From Phlyctochytrium arcticum (lineage: Eukaryota > Chytridiomycota > Chytridiomycetes > Chytridiales > Chytridiaceae): a stretch of 15,022 nucleotides of DNA. Location: the NCBI GenBank assembly GCA_025602905.1, contig JAHLKI010000088.1:1-15022 (forward strand), in the 5' to 3' direction. Shown here in pieces: positions 1 to 9,634 of the stretch. Under the pieces are notes generated by a model that saw only the letters and a list, made by a program, of their open reading frames with translations, was not told the origin of the DNA and did no database searches. Numbering within the stretch: the first letter of the stretch is position 1; each line of letters starts with the position of its first letter. Position numbers and translations under genes: made by a program.

Positions 1-344
1 AAAGATGGTTGCGAAAGCCGATATCGCGTTTGGATATGGGCGGGGTTTTGCGGTATTCTGGGAGGCACCGGCCACTTTAGAGCTTGGCAGTAGCTTGTCG
101 CGTTTTTCCAACTCTCCTTGTAGCTGGAGACGAGTCTTGACCACCTGTGAACCGGCCAACGACCGCCAACGAGGTGAGTAAAGTTTTCCCTATTGTAACG
201 CGACGCACCGACCTCCCATGGATTGGTGAAGGTAACCGCCCCACACGCGGCTAGAGCACCCGTCCCAAACTGAAAGACATGATACTTGAAGTTTTGTCCC
301 AGTGGATTGAGAGGGAGTTTGTGAGGAAGTGGTGGTTGTGTCAT
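1..344 (-). CDS. OAC1: Mitochondrial carrier, OAC1/SLC25A35-like (5' part; 3' end off the window)
   Basis: The minus strand gives two exons, 344-213 (44 codons from ATG at 344) and 144-1 (48 codons), separated by a 68-nt intron (145-212, acceptor CACAG, unusual donor GTCGGT). The product opens with a short N-terminal tail, then GALAACGAVTFTNPWE, and across the junction VKTRLQLQGEL. This contains the mitochondrial carrier signature P-x-E-x-x-K-x-R after the first transmembrane helix. The AACGA...FTNP.EVVKTR.QLQGEL pattern is typical of the oxaloacetate/SLC25A34-35 subgroup. Carriers of this family move small carboxylates or related solutes across the inner mitochondrial membrane; the exact substrate is inferred from the subgroup only. 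A family member has about 300 residues, so about two thirds lies left of position 1. Both exons are open with no frame break. It is divergent from the broken gene starting near 476. Confidence 0.85.
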   Translation of the reverse strand, partial: MTQPPLPHKLPLNPLGQNFKYHVFQFGTGALAACGAVTFTNPWEVGASRYNRENFTHLVGGRWPVHRWSRLVSSYKESWKNATSYCQALKWPVPPRIPQNPAHIQTRYRLSQPS

Positions 345-475
345 TTCCCTTTCTGAAGCCACAGGGCCGTATCTACGACTAGCCGGCTAGAGCCCCTTTG
401 CCTAAAGCCTTTTGTTGTCCTCCTTCAGTTCGCTTCCGTTGCTGTTGCACTGCTCCTCATTTTCCTCAAGCAAGA
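345..475. promoter_or_regulatory. Probable divergent promoter between the carrier and the 476 gene
   Basis: This 131-bp gap separates the start codon of the minus-strand carrier (344) from a plus-strand ATG at 476. The 60 bases before position 476 are rich in C and T (for example TCCTCATTTTCCTCAAG), as is common just upstream of fungal start codons. No clear TATA box is visible. The promoter role is inferred from position only. Confidence 0.35.
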
Positions 476-2023
476 ATGTCGTCCAGAAATCGTTCGCGAA
501 ATGCATCATTTTGCCATCAAAGTGACAAGGCAGTGTATCAGGTGACCTGGGACAACGTGTAACCAGACTCGTGTTTGGCGGCTGTCACTTCTGGGTGTTT
601 GGGCAGTTTGGCACGCAATGACATCAATATGTCTTGCAAAGATCACCACTACTGCATATAGTTACTGTACATGGGCAGGGCGCCGGCGGTCCCCTACACC
701 ATCAATGGCAGAGAACGGACTAGAGGTATGGACAGGCTTATTTTGAACAGGCTGTGGAGAGGCTGACAGGTCGATCCAGGCCAGTATCTGGTTGACGGGA
801 TTCACTCAACGCCAAGAGATGGCCGCCCGTAGGAGTAGCCAGGGATCAGCGGCAGTCAATGAATGTTTCATCAAGGTTTTCCAGCCTCACGATTGCAGAC
901 GAGCGTCACGACCGGGACCTCAGGCTCTTTCTAACCTGTCGCTCGTTGTAAGTTCGTTCTCCACTGATTTGTTGTCATTCATGCGTACTAACTGTGAAGG
1001 AAACCAGTGCCATGGCTGTGGTGGACAATCAGCAACGAAAGAGAAATGCATTCCTGAAGACGAAAATACAACGGTTCACATTTGGCTTCACGTATAACTA
1101 TCTGAAGTCTTCCGTGATGATGAATTGTGCATCATGTGGGCCATTGGATAAAGCCAGTCTTCAAAGCTCCATAGGCAAGCAAGCCTATAGCACATCGAAG
1201 AGGAAACGGTGCAGTGGGCTTAGGGGATCTGGCTACTGAAGTTGTTTCGAGCAAGATGAAGTTGAGAGCCTGAGAAAGTAGTAAAAAGGGACAGGTATGT
1301 AAGTTCCCATGTTGCGAGAGTCGGGGTGTCTTATTGTAGCTCTCACTGCAGAGGAAGAGAGAAATCTAGCATGGCCATGCACAGCTCCACAGACGCATGG
1401 TCCCTTTTTATACAAGGCTGAAACGCGATGCGCAGCCCTATGCGCAGCATTGCCGCAATGGGGGATGCTCATGAAACTTCAAACCCCGCTGCAAACGGCC
1501 AGACTTTTGGGTGGTGAAGGACGTTTTAACGGAAGCGGTGTTTGGACAATTCAAAAAAAAAGCTCGATCAAAGCCAGCAATGCCCACGGCCTGGCAGATA
1601 TCATCAAGTTAGCGATCTTTCTGCAAGGTAGTATCAATGCCAAGATTGGAACAGCGTTGGAGAATACCGAGACCTTTGGTCTGCAGCTGACAGGTGGGTG
1701 GACACTAGTCGGCAGTACATGTTGCTGTTTCTGAACTTGCTTTCCTCAGGGACAGTTTGGACATCTTCGTCATGCCCCTAGACCACGACGGCATGCAGGT
1801 ACCAGTGAGCACTCGACCTCCTAGCTGCTTTAATTGATAGCGCCTGCTCTTAAGGCCGTCATATCGGTGGGTCAAACGAGCCCTGATGGGGTCAGACTCG
1901 AGGGTAGACCCAGTGCGCTTCTTTTCGGAGGACCACGCAGCTTACCTGAGAGTAAGGAAGGCACTTGGCTCCACGAGCCGGCCCTGGATACGGATGACTT
2001 GCGTGGGTGAGCATCCTAACTAA
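476..2023 (+). pseudogene. Unidentified intron-containing gene with a broken reading frame
   Basis: I do not recognise the product. Three intron-like stretches argue for a plus-strand gene: 948-1007 (GTAAGT, TACTAAC, CCAG), 1295-1351 (GTATGT to CTGCAG) and 1694-1749 (GTGGGT, CTGAAC, TTTCCTCAG). A first exon may start at ATG 476 after a CT-rich leader. Protein-like pieces occur in different frames: NVSSRFSSLTIADERHD before the first intron, then AMAVVDNQQRKRNAFLKTKI after it, PDFWVVKDVLTEAVFGQ near 1500-1550, EYRDLWSAADR at 1660-1693 continuing across the third intron as DSLDIFVMPLDHDGMQ, and FFSEDHAAYLRVRKALG near 1920-1970, with a stop at 2021-2023. No single frame joins them even after splicing, so several single-base shifts are needed (one plausible site is the CCC near 831). 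It may be a decayed gene, a real gene with poor sequence, or more than one gene. Confidence 0.4.
948..1007 (+). other. Canonical spliceosomal intron
   Basis: A 60-nt segment begins GTAAGT and ends ACCAG, with a perfect TACTAAC branch site at 986-992, 15 nt before the acceptor. Its length and signals match those of the introns in SNF5 and the dynein gene. It is the best evidence that a plus-strand gene exists in the first 2 kb. Confidence 0.7.
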
Positions 2024-2033
2024 AAGTGCTTAC

Positions 2034-2550
<517 letters not shown>

Positions 2551-2665
2551 TTAGCGAATTACTTAAAGTCTCGGCGAGGGACAGGGCGCGGGTTAAATCA
2601 ACCCCTTCTCCACGAGCGAACTACCTTGATGATCTCCGGTGGGCAATAGGTTGCGTTATTGTAGT

Positions 2666-3489
2666 ATGTGGGAAGATTATTTAATCTTTCGTATCCCACG
2701 CTGGCGCTCCCAACAAAGTTGTGAAACGCCCACACCATCTCAGATGCAACAAGCGAACGTAACCGGTCACGATACGTCGGCGTTGGGGGGTAACGACAAC
2801 CTCCCTTACCCTCTTAAGTCTAACCAGCCAAGGGGGGACATTATCGAGTTGCTACAAATAAAAACAACCGGTGTGGCGGCCACCGTAAAACTCGCCAACC
2901 AACTAGCTAAACAAGTCTCGCAAGCTCCACAAGTCTCACAAGCCTCATCACAAGAAACTGATAAACCTGAATCGGCCTACGACCCCTATATAGGGCCCGA
3001 CGAATGGATCTGCCGTTTACTGGTAAATCCTAATCGTAAGATTCTGGTCGATAGTCAGACACAACTCATCCAACAAGGTGTTTCACTATACGCGGCTCGT
3101 TACGATCGTAGATTTCTGATAGTGGGATCGTCTGAAGTACTAGCAGACAAAAGCGGCCTGACTTTGAGACTCAAGGGGCACGAATCATGGCCACTACGCT
3201 TTACAAAAGACATCAAGGTCTCGGATAACTACAAAGTCTATGGCGTCTCTTCCGACATGACCACAAATGACATCGCGGATGCTATCCTAGCCAAACACCA
3301 AACTCTCAAAAACATACAAGTCACAAAAATCACAGAAACCATATAGCAAATCAGGAAATCTTTCAAGGCCTCATGCTAATTCGTGTGGAGCGACCTGATC
3401 GAGAAACACATACACACAAGAAAGGTGAAAAGCCCCAAAAAGCAAAAGAGCCGAGACGAAGTCTTAAGAGAAGGAGGGGTGTAGGATAG
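2666..3489 (+). CDS. Unrecognised ORF with basic tail, possibly retroelement ORF1/gag-like
   Basis: An open frame from ATG 2666 to TAG 3344-3346 gives about 226 residues. The upstream stop at 2552-2554 sits just beyond the C tract. The N-terminal third is rich in Q, S and T with a small internal repeat (VSQAPQVSQASSQ). The C-terminal half is compact and mixed, with KVYGVSSDMTTNDIADAILA near the end, reminiscent of the RNA-binding fold seen in LINE ORF1 or gag proteins; that likeness is my inference. After the stop a different frame stays open to TAG at 3487-3489 and encodes a lysine/arginine-rich stretch (KKGEKPQKAKEPRRSLKRRR). One missing base near 3340-3346 would fuse it to the main frame. 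No reverse transcriptase is visible downstream. It may instead be an ordinary hypothetical gene. Confidence 0.45.
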
Positions 3490-3769
3490 CAATCTATATG
3501 TACATATTTTAAATGATGATTGTTACAAAAAACTCGAAACTCCTCCGACTCGCTTCGCTCAATGCTATCAGTTTACATAATCGTGCCCGTGCCTCATATA
3601 TATATCAACAGTTGTAAATCCACAACGTAGACATTGAGCGGGACCAGCTGCCGTCTATTCACATTTCTAATATCAAGTATGAGTGTTAACTCAGCGTTGT
3701 CAAAGTCCGGCCCCATACCTTATAAAGTATACCTTGCACGACTTGAATACATGCAATATGTGTTCTCGT
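3490..3769. other. AT-rich spacer without a recognised gene
   Basis: No coding frame with recognisable content was found. The start is AT-rich (including TATATGTACATATTTTAAATG at about 3495-3515) and contains a TATATATAT run at 3597-3605. A weak inverted match, GATAGCA near 3485 and TGCTATC near 3562, flanks it, and GGAGGGGT at 3471 mirrors ACTCCTCC at 3539. It could be the 3' flank of the preceding ORF. Nothing more can be said. Confidence 0.5.
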
Positions 3770-5460
3770 CACCCGAGCTGCCTATGTTCTGCGGCCTTTT
3801 GTTCTAGAAAAAGCCCTAATCCCTTGTACTGGGGGATCCAAGTCCTAAGAATAACTTTGATGGAGTTTGGTTCACCATGGATATGACGGACGAGTAAAGG
3901 GCTGCCTGTATCTTCACAACAAAGTAGGCCGGTCATTTCGAAAACTTTTTTGGATACGAACGCGTCGCGGCCATCGGTAACGACTCGAACAGCGGCCAGG
4001 GCTACCGAATACGCCAGTCAATCGAAGTAAAGGTGTTTGAAAGTAAGACAGTACCTACTCATGTCATTGCTGGCCAATACTCCATCTTTGATTGCTATTT
4101 CCCACTCGTTGAATTCGCCGCGGATGCCTTGATACGTCATGTTGGATTTTTGTTCATTCGGGAAACTTGGTCGCAAATACCTTTGAAGGTCATTCCCATA
4201 AAAAGTTCTTCTGCACGAACAAGGGCCTCAGATTGAGGCGGGAGGGCGCACTTGCCGCCTACAAAGTCTGAGAACCATTCTTAGTCGATAACAATTTATG
4301 CAGAATTTATAAGGTGTGATCTTACCAATCTTTCTGATTTAACAAGTGCAAGGGTTTGACCGTCCTTCCTTCTGATGGCAATAAAATTCTGCCATCACTC
4401 CCCGGACGGCTTTACCATACGAATCTCTTCTGCGGCGCTCAGCGTAGACTGATCTGCGGATGACGGGTAAACTGCTGTCAATCTCATCGTTTCCCCTGGC
4501 TGATGCGCGAACTCCATGTATCTGTGACCCCGGTCGTCCTTCAAAGTCAAGTCCTTCAACCACTTGACCTAGGATCATGTCCACGCGTAACGGAGCCAAG
4601 AGGAATACCTTCGATTTGACCTCTGCATTACCCTTCCCAAAGCCCCCCTTCAACACCACGTCAACCACCGCCACTTCACTCCTGGCATAGACGCCTCCTG
4701 AGTTTCCCCAACTCACGAGTACCTCCTCAATCCCATGGATGTGTGCGCCAATCCATTTGGCATACGCCCGCATCCTCGATGTGTTGCGACCACAATCGAT
4801 CAACGTCTTTGCCAGAATAGTATAGTGCGGTCCTGGAGATCGCTATCAGCCGTGGTCACCAAATGACTCTCAATCTCAGCGCGAATGTCGAAAGAAACTT
4901 TAGCGGGCGGCGGGGATGGATGATTATGCTCTCAGACAGAGAGAATCATAACGTAAGGACAATCTACCACGTCCTGTGGCCAAATTTTGTAAAACTTGAC
5001 TTCACAATCCGTCTTAATAATGACTGGCTCCAAAAGCTCGCCATTTTCGATTTTGTGATATACTTCTGTCGCAAAGCATTAGTACGGTAAAAGGGAAATG
5101 GGCAATATCTTGGAAATCTTACAGCAGCTAGCGATCCGACTGGCAGATCGCAACATGGTTCTGCACGTAGTTTGCGCGCTTAGCGCCTCGACATGGGGAC
5201 GCGTCTGCTCATTATAAAGATCGCTGAGAAGTTGTAATTACGTTGCGCCGAGACTGTCGGAGATGTGGATATTAAAGTGGTCCTCATTTCTTCTCCAGCT
5301 AGAGCAGCCAATAAAGTGTCCTGTGCGAGCAGGCCTCCCAGGTACCGCAAGCTGAAAAGTTGCAAGACCAACCAAATTTGGAATCTATTGTCCTGGGCAA
5401 GGAGTTTCATTTTGACGCTGGTGGGGGCAAGCAAACTTTTCCACTGCCGCCTGGAAGAAC
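3770..5460 (-). mobile_element. Degenerate MULE-like transposase remnants
   Basis: Reading the minus strand from high to low coordinates gives a series of protein-like blocks in shifting frames. At 5460-5385 there is a cysteine/histidine segment (FACPHQRQNETPCPGQ). At about 5330-5260 there is GHFIGCSSWRRNEDHFNIHI. At about 5074-4815 a block contains CPYVMILSV, then a TGA stop, then EHNHPSPP. At about 4232-4025 there are AEELFMGMTFKGICDQVSRM and then TYQGIRGEFNEWEIAIKDG. At about 4019-3770 there is LAYSVALAAVRVVTDGRDAF followed by PLLVRHIHGE and QYKGLGLFLE. The combination CPYV...HNHP plus a D/T-TY...G-FNEWE core resembles a large family of fungal Mutator-like transposases with N-terminal zinc-binding regions, judged from memory. 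Internal stops (4932-4934; about 4020) and frame changes make it inactive as written. A retropepsin-like frame interrupts it at 4339-4818. Confidence 0.55.
4339..4818 (-). mobile_element. Retropepsin-like fragment (Ty3/Gypsy-type aspartic protease)
   Basis: The minus strand has one uninterrupted frame of about 160 codons ending at 4339. It starts ILAKTLIDCG, where the catalytic D-S/T-G triad of retropepsins appears as D-C-G. It continues with AKWIGA, then the flap-like VLVSWGNSGGVYARSEVAVV, and later VFLLAPLRVDMILGQ, matching the usual hydrophobic ..(V/Y)D-x-I-L-G motif of retrotransposon proteases. Spacing between the DCG and ILG motifs, roughly 70-75 residues, fits the family. Serine or threonine replaced by cysteine in the active site suggests decay. 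No reverse transcriptase follows downstream (below 4339). It sits between two blocks of the MULE-like remnant, so it may be a nested insertion. Confidence 0.55.
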
Positions 5461-5982
5461 CTGGGAGAGTGGGAATGAATTCGGAGTCTCACGATAATCA
5501 ATCTATGACTTACGCGTGCGTGCTTCGCTTGATGGCGATGTCTTCTGGGTGAGGCATCTCTCCCTCTCCAAGGACAATATTCACAGAAAATCGTCTTCAG
5601 GATCTAAATCGGTGTGCTTAACTGGTCGCGGAGATTGGTGGGCGAATCTGCAGAGCTTGACGCCCTGGCGGGTCCTTTGCTCTTTCAGATCAGCGAAATC
5701 AATTTCCGCGAGGGCCGCGAGGCGACTCGGTGGCCGAGGCTGTAAGTGGATCACGTGGACAATGTCAGGTGACCTGTGACACTGCTGGCGAGACTGGCAA
5801 GGAGCGGAGGCCTGGGGTTTTCGCCAGTCGACTGGAAAACTTGTCTCCTGAGACATCTTGCGGTGATTTGGTGCTGTCTGCATAGGCTGTCTGCCTGTTT
5901 CCTCGTATTGAATCGACGCCGCGTTAGCGCCCGTTGAGTTGCCACGGCGGGGAAGCGCGCGCTCCCCGTAGGTAGCGGTCAT
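5461..5982 (-). pseudogene. 5' exon region of a minus-strand gene, head-to-head with SNF5
   Basis: A minus-strand frame runs from ATG 5982 to TGA 5581-5583 (133 codons). It is hydrophilic and ends with the acidic DLDPEDDFL. One extra base in the A4/T4 run at 5587-5590 would carry the frame on to VNIVLGEGEMPHPEDIAIK, which stays open to 5514. A canonical intron follows (5513-5461; GTAAGT to TCTCCCAG, 53 nt), and the next exon reads FFQAAVEKFACPHQRQNE. The cysteine/histidine content and direct continuation suggest this is the N-terminal part of the MULE-like protein, but it could be a separate small gene. The C-terminal acidic piece and splice signals look genuine; the function is not recognised. 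Its ATG overlaps the SNF5 ATG on the opposite strand (shared CATG at 5980-5983). Confidence 0.4.
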
Positions 5983-8900
5983 GGATGTTGTCCTGGAGGA
6001 GGAGGACGAGCGGCAGGAAGCGGGTGTCCCAGACTCAAACATCAACGATGGTGTCTCTCCTCTCAGCATGGAACCCGGTGAACCGGCCGATTCTATAGTG
6101 CCACTTCCTGCAGATACTGTCGAGGATGTTCCTGTTACAGATACGGCCGCACCACCGGACGCATATCTTGCCCCGCCAACACCCCCTTTGCCTTCTCCAC
6201 CCACCCCCGCGCAAGACTCTTTGCAACCTTCACCGTCACCACAAACTGAGGAGCAAATCACACAGCCGTCGCGTGAGTTTGCGTCGGTAGCCCACCCCTT
6301 AATCTCAGAATCAGCTAATTTTTATCATCTAGATCCAAGCGAGGTTAAGCAGGCACCCGACACACGCCCAATAGAAAAACTCCCAATAGAAGAGCCCGTG
6401 TGCAAAGAGGAAGTGGTGGACTCGCCGCCTCCGAAGCGTATATTGACGGAGGAGGAACGGATGCTGATGTGGGAAAAGACTTTAGATCAGTACTTGGACC
6501 GAGAGCGAACCTATGGCGAAACTTTGAGATTGCAAATGGTGCGACAACAACAGTTGATGGAGGAAAAGGCAAAGGAGGTCGATTCTTTGCGTCGACTTTA
6601 TGCTTCAAAGTTGGATCCGCGTACAAGCTCTTTAGAAATTGTGTTTCGTAAGAAGCGAAAAATGACCGAAGAAATCTCGTTGTGAGTTCCTGTCACGCGT
6701 ATTTTGTTATGCCGTGGAAGTCAAAATTAATGGCTTCATGCTCAGCTCTGATGAACAGCTCGCTGAAGTCGGCCAGAAACCGGAGGCCCTTGTTCCGATC
6801 CGATTGGATATCGAGTTGGAAGGACTCAAATTGCGGGATACATTTACTTGGAATCTGAATGGTATGGCATGGTTGCTGTGTGCTGGAACTCAGACTGTTA
6901 CTCAAGTTCCCTCCAGAATCCGTAATTACCCCTGACCACTTTGCCAAGGTCCTGTGTACCGATCTGCACCTTCCCCCATCATTGTTTTTAGCACCGATTT
7001 CCAAATCCATCAAGGAGCAAGTCGACGATTATTATCAGCATGCTCCGTCCGTCCTACTCGCAGTCAATTCGGATACCCAGGGGAATGATGGTGTGGACAA
7101 TGGGGAAAAGGACGCCCCCGAATTGCGAATGATCATTAAAGTAAGTTCCACTCATCTGAATGCCCGAGCCATTTCCTCAAAATGATTTATAGCTGGACAT
7201 CACTATCGGTAACCACAGTTTGGTAGATCAATTTGAATGGGACTTGAATTGCCGCCGCAACATTCCTGAAGTTTTCGCGGAACATATGTGCCATGAATTG
7301 GGTTTAGGATCCGAATTCAAGTAAGGATCTTTGCACTTACACGGCGGAGCCGTCAACATGCTAACGAGGTTTTTCCTTTTGCAGAACAGCCATTTCCCAT
7401 CAGATCCGTGAGCAAGTGCAAACCTTTGCCAAGTCGTTACTACTGGTTGATCACCACTTTGACGGTAGTCCAATTGATGATGAAGATCTTGCGGCATGCT
7501 TTCTGCCTTCAATAGAGCCTTCACAAGTGCAGCGAGGTCCAAAGGCCAAGTCATTATTTGGACCATATTACAACCAGGTGTCGGACTTTGAGATAGAAAA
7601 GATGGAAAAGGATCGTGAACGAGATGTCCGGCGGAAGCGCCGGCAAACACAGCGCAGTCGGCGTGCAGTAGCACTTCCTGATCGAGAGGCACCGAAAACG
7701 AGCCGGACGGGGGTTGTACATTACAATCCTCATGATATTCCGGATCCACTGGTTGCGACGCCGTTCGGAACACCAGTCGGTCGAAGGAACCCCCCTCGGC
7801 GCCATCGAGGTGCAATGATGGAAACTCCAGTGCCTGCAGCCACACATTCGCAGATGCCAATAAAGGAACACGAACCTCCTCAACCACCTCCCCCTTTGCC
7901 AACAGAGCATACTTTAATAAGAGGCTGGCGTTGTCAGAATTGTGGTATCAGCGCCAAAAGAACGCCCCTGTTAAGAATCGGTCCAACAGGAGAAAGGGTA
8001 ATGTGGAAGCTTCTCAATAATGTAGAATAGCACCTAACGATCTGGGTCTGCGTAGACGTTATGCGATGAATGTGGGTTATACCAAAACCGCACTGGCCGT
8101 GCACGACCTGTCACACCTCCACCTTCCGGCTATCTCAACACTATTTCTCCGGAGAGGCACCCATCTGCCCACGGTCTTCGCGTTATTACACAACAAGCAA
8201 ACCAACGCGTTGACGGCACGTCATTGGACGTCAACCCCGCTCACGGCTCCTTTAATCCCCATCATGTATCCAGTCAGCAGCAGCACCCATTCTATTCCCA
8301 ACCCTTGGGATCACATTCCCAACATCCCCACCCTTCATCATCGGCGCATTCTTCTGTGTTTGCACCACAAGTATCAGCCGGCAGTACCACCACTCCGACC
8401 AGTCTGCACGCCCCGCTTGGGGCGTATCCACAACAACATTATTCCCAACTTCCCCCGCACCAGCAGCAACAGCACCGACATTCAAATCACCCTGATTATC
8501 AAGCCCAACAACCCTCACCGCGGATCGCCATTCCAGAATGGCTGCAAGTCGCGCACAGATTGTTGGCCTCGCGATACCCGGTTGATAATTTTGAGGTGGT
8601 GGAGAAGGGAAAGACTGGGGAACTTCGAATGAAATGCTATGACTGTCCAGGTGGGTTTATCGAGTGTTCGCCCCCCAAAATTCTCTTGTTTGACGCGTCT
8701 TTTTCATTATTATAGGCAAATTGTATCAAGCCGGGCCCATGAAGTCCCTCAACAACTTTGAAATCCATCTCAAAAATCGTCAACATCGTGCCAATGTCAA
8801 CTCTCGCGTGGGCCAACCATTTACCCCTACAGTAGGAAATGCACCATCGTCGATAGTGAGTGGACCGCCGTCATCGGGAGCTGAAGGATCGATCAGGGCA

Positions 8901-8996
8901 GGAAGCACGGGCGCCGCATCTGCTGGATTTGGGAGTGTTGCTGGTAGACGAACCGAGTCAAGGCGAGGTTCGCTGGAAGATGATGAGCGCTGGTGA
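5981..8996 (+). CDS. SNF5: SNF5/SMARCB1-family chromatin remodelling subunit
   Basis: Seven exons can be joined in frame: 5981-6647, 6721-6861, 6917-7140, 7193-7320, 7385-7997, 8056-8650 and 8716-8996, giving 882 residues. An in-frame TAG at 5969-5971 supports the start. Residues 1-222 are proline/acid-rich and end in a charged helix (about 153-215). The two SNF5 repeats follow: about 247-300 ([24 protein letters not shown]) and about 345-405 ([25 protein letters not shown]). A GATA-type finger has Cys570-x2-Cys573-x20-Cys594-x2-Cys597, completed only by splicing across 7998-8055. Glutamine/histidine/proline-rich sequence follows. A C2H2-like finger comes last, with Cys785-Cys788 and His807-His813, inside DCPGKLY and [13 protein letters not shown]. 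In yeast the family is a core subunit of SWI/SNF (Snf5) or RSC (Sfh1); which one this is cannot be told. The first intron (6648-6720) is the least certain because its branch site is weak. Confidence 0.93.
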
Positions 8997-9634
8997 GCGC
9001 GCGCGGCCTGCCTCTCGGGCCCTGTCCTTTGCCAAATGGTTCCTCCACTCATATATATATTGTTTATACGAGAGGCGTGTATTTTTATGTTCAACACGGT
9101 GGCAACTGACATCTCCAAGTTCTTTTCATTATCCTAATGACAAGGGTCTTAACGCAAGACTTCAGCTTGAACATGCAACCAAAGCACTTGCGCAATGGTC
9201 AGGGCAATGTATGCGTAAATCATGTATAGCTGTTACAAACATGGCCTTGCCCGTCAAACGATGGTGGGCAAATGAAGGGGACTGACTGTCTTTCCAGTTC
9301 ACCTTATTGGGCTGACATTGAAGGATAAAACTAGAGTCTGAGAGAGACCTGCAGCTTTGATTATACTCGGATTTCTTTCGTTGTTTGGAGCACACTAATT
9401 ATAAGGATAACGTCCTATACGGGACCTAGAAATCTCTCCTGAGCAACCTGAAGCCAACCACGCTGCTAGCAAAGGAAAGAGATCGTTCGTGAGGCCCTTG
9501 CTTTGCTGTACTCTGGCATCCTCTTCCAGATCTCACCGATCTCTCACGCGCTCAAACATTCCAGCACCCTTGGAATTCTTCCAACAGTCCGTATACTCGA
9601 ATAGCACCATCCTTTCCTACTATAGCACAGTCCC
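8997..9634. other. Intergenic region between SNF5 and the dynein gene
   Basis: About 640 bp separate two tandem plus-strand genes. The first part should contain the SNF5 3' UTR, with a TATATATATTGTTTATA stretch at 9051-9067 that could serve 3' processing. The last part, CT-rich around 9520-9620, should be the dynein promoter and 5' UTR. Short open frames here show no recognisable content on either strand. Confidence 0.5.

Noticed and set aside
2..180. Plus-strand 60-codon open frame ending at a GTGAGT donor-like site
   Set aside because: It is antisense to the mitochondrial carrier exon and intron, whose conserved motif settles the strand.
5743..5776. A 34-nt minus-strand intron ending CTTACAG
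   Set aside because: It is too short, and the frame is already open straight through.
5983..6261. N-terminal extension of the minus-strand frame beyond ATG 5982
   Set aside because: This glycine/serine-rich stretch is antisense to the proline-rich SNF5 exon 1; the internal ATG at 5982 is a better start.
7228..7910. Minus-strand open frames of 118-224 codons
   Set aside because: They are antisense shadows of SNF5 exons 4 and 5, which encode conserved domain sequence on the plus strand.
8030..8066. Alternative SNF5 acceptor at 8030, giving a different downstream frame
   Set aside because: The acceptor at 8055 completes the Cys-x2-Cys pair of the zinc finger (TLCDECGL) and keeps the following exon in frame; CTAAC at 8034-8038 is its branch site.
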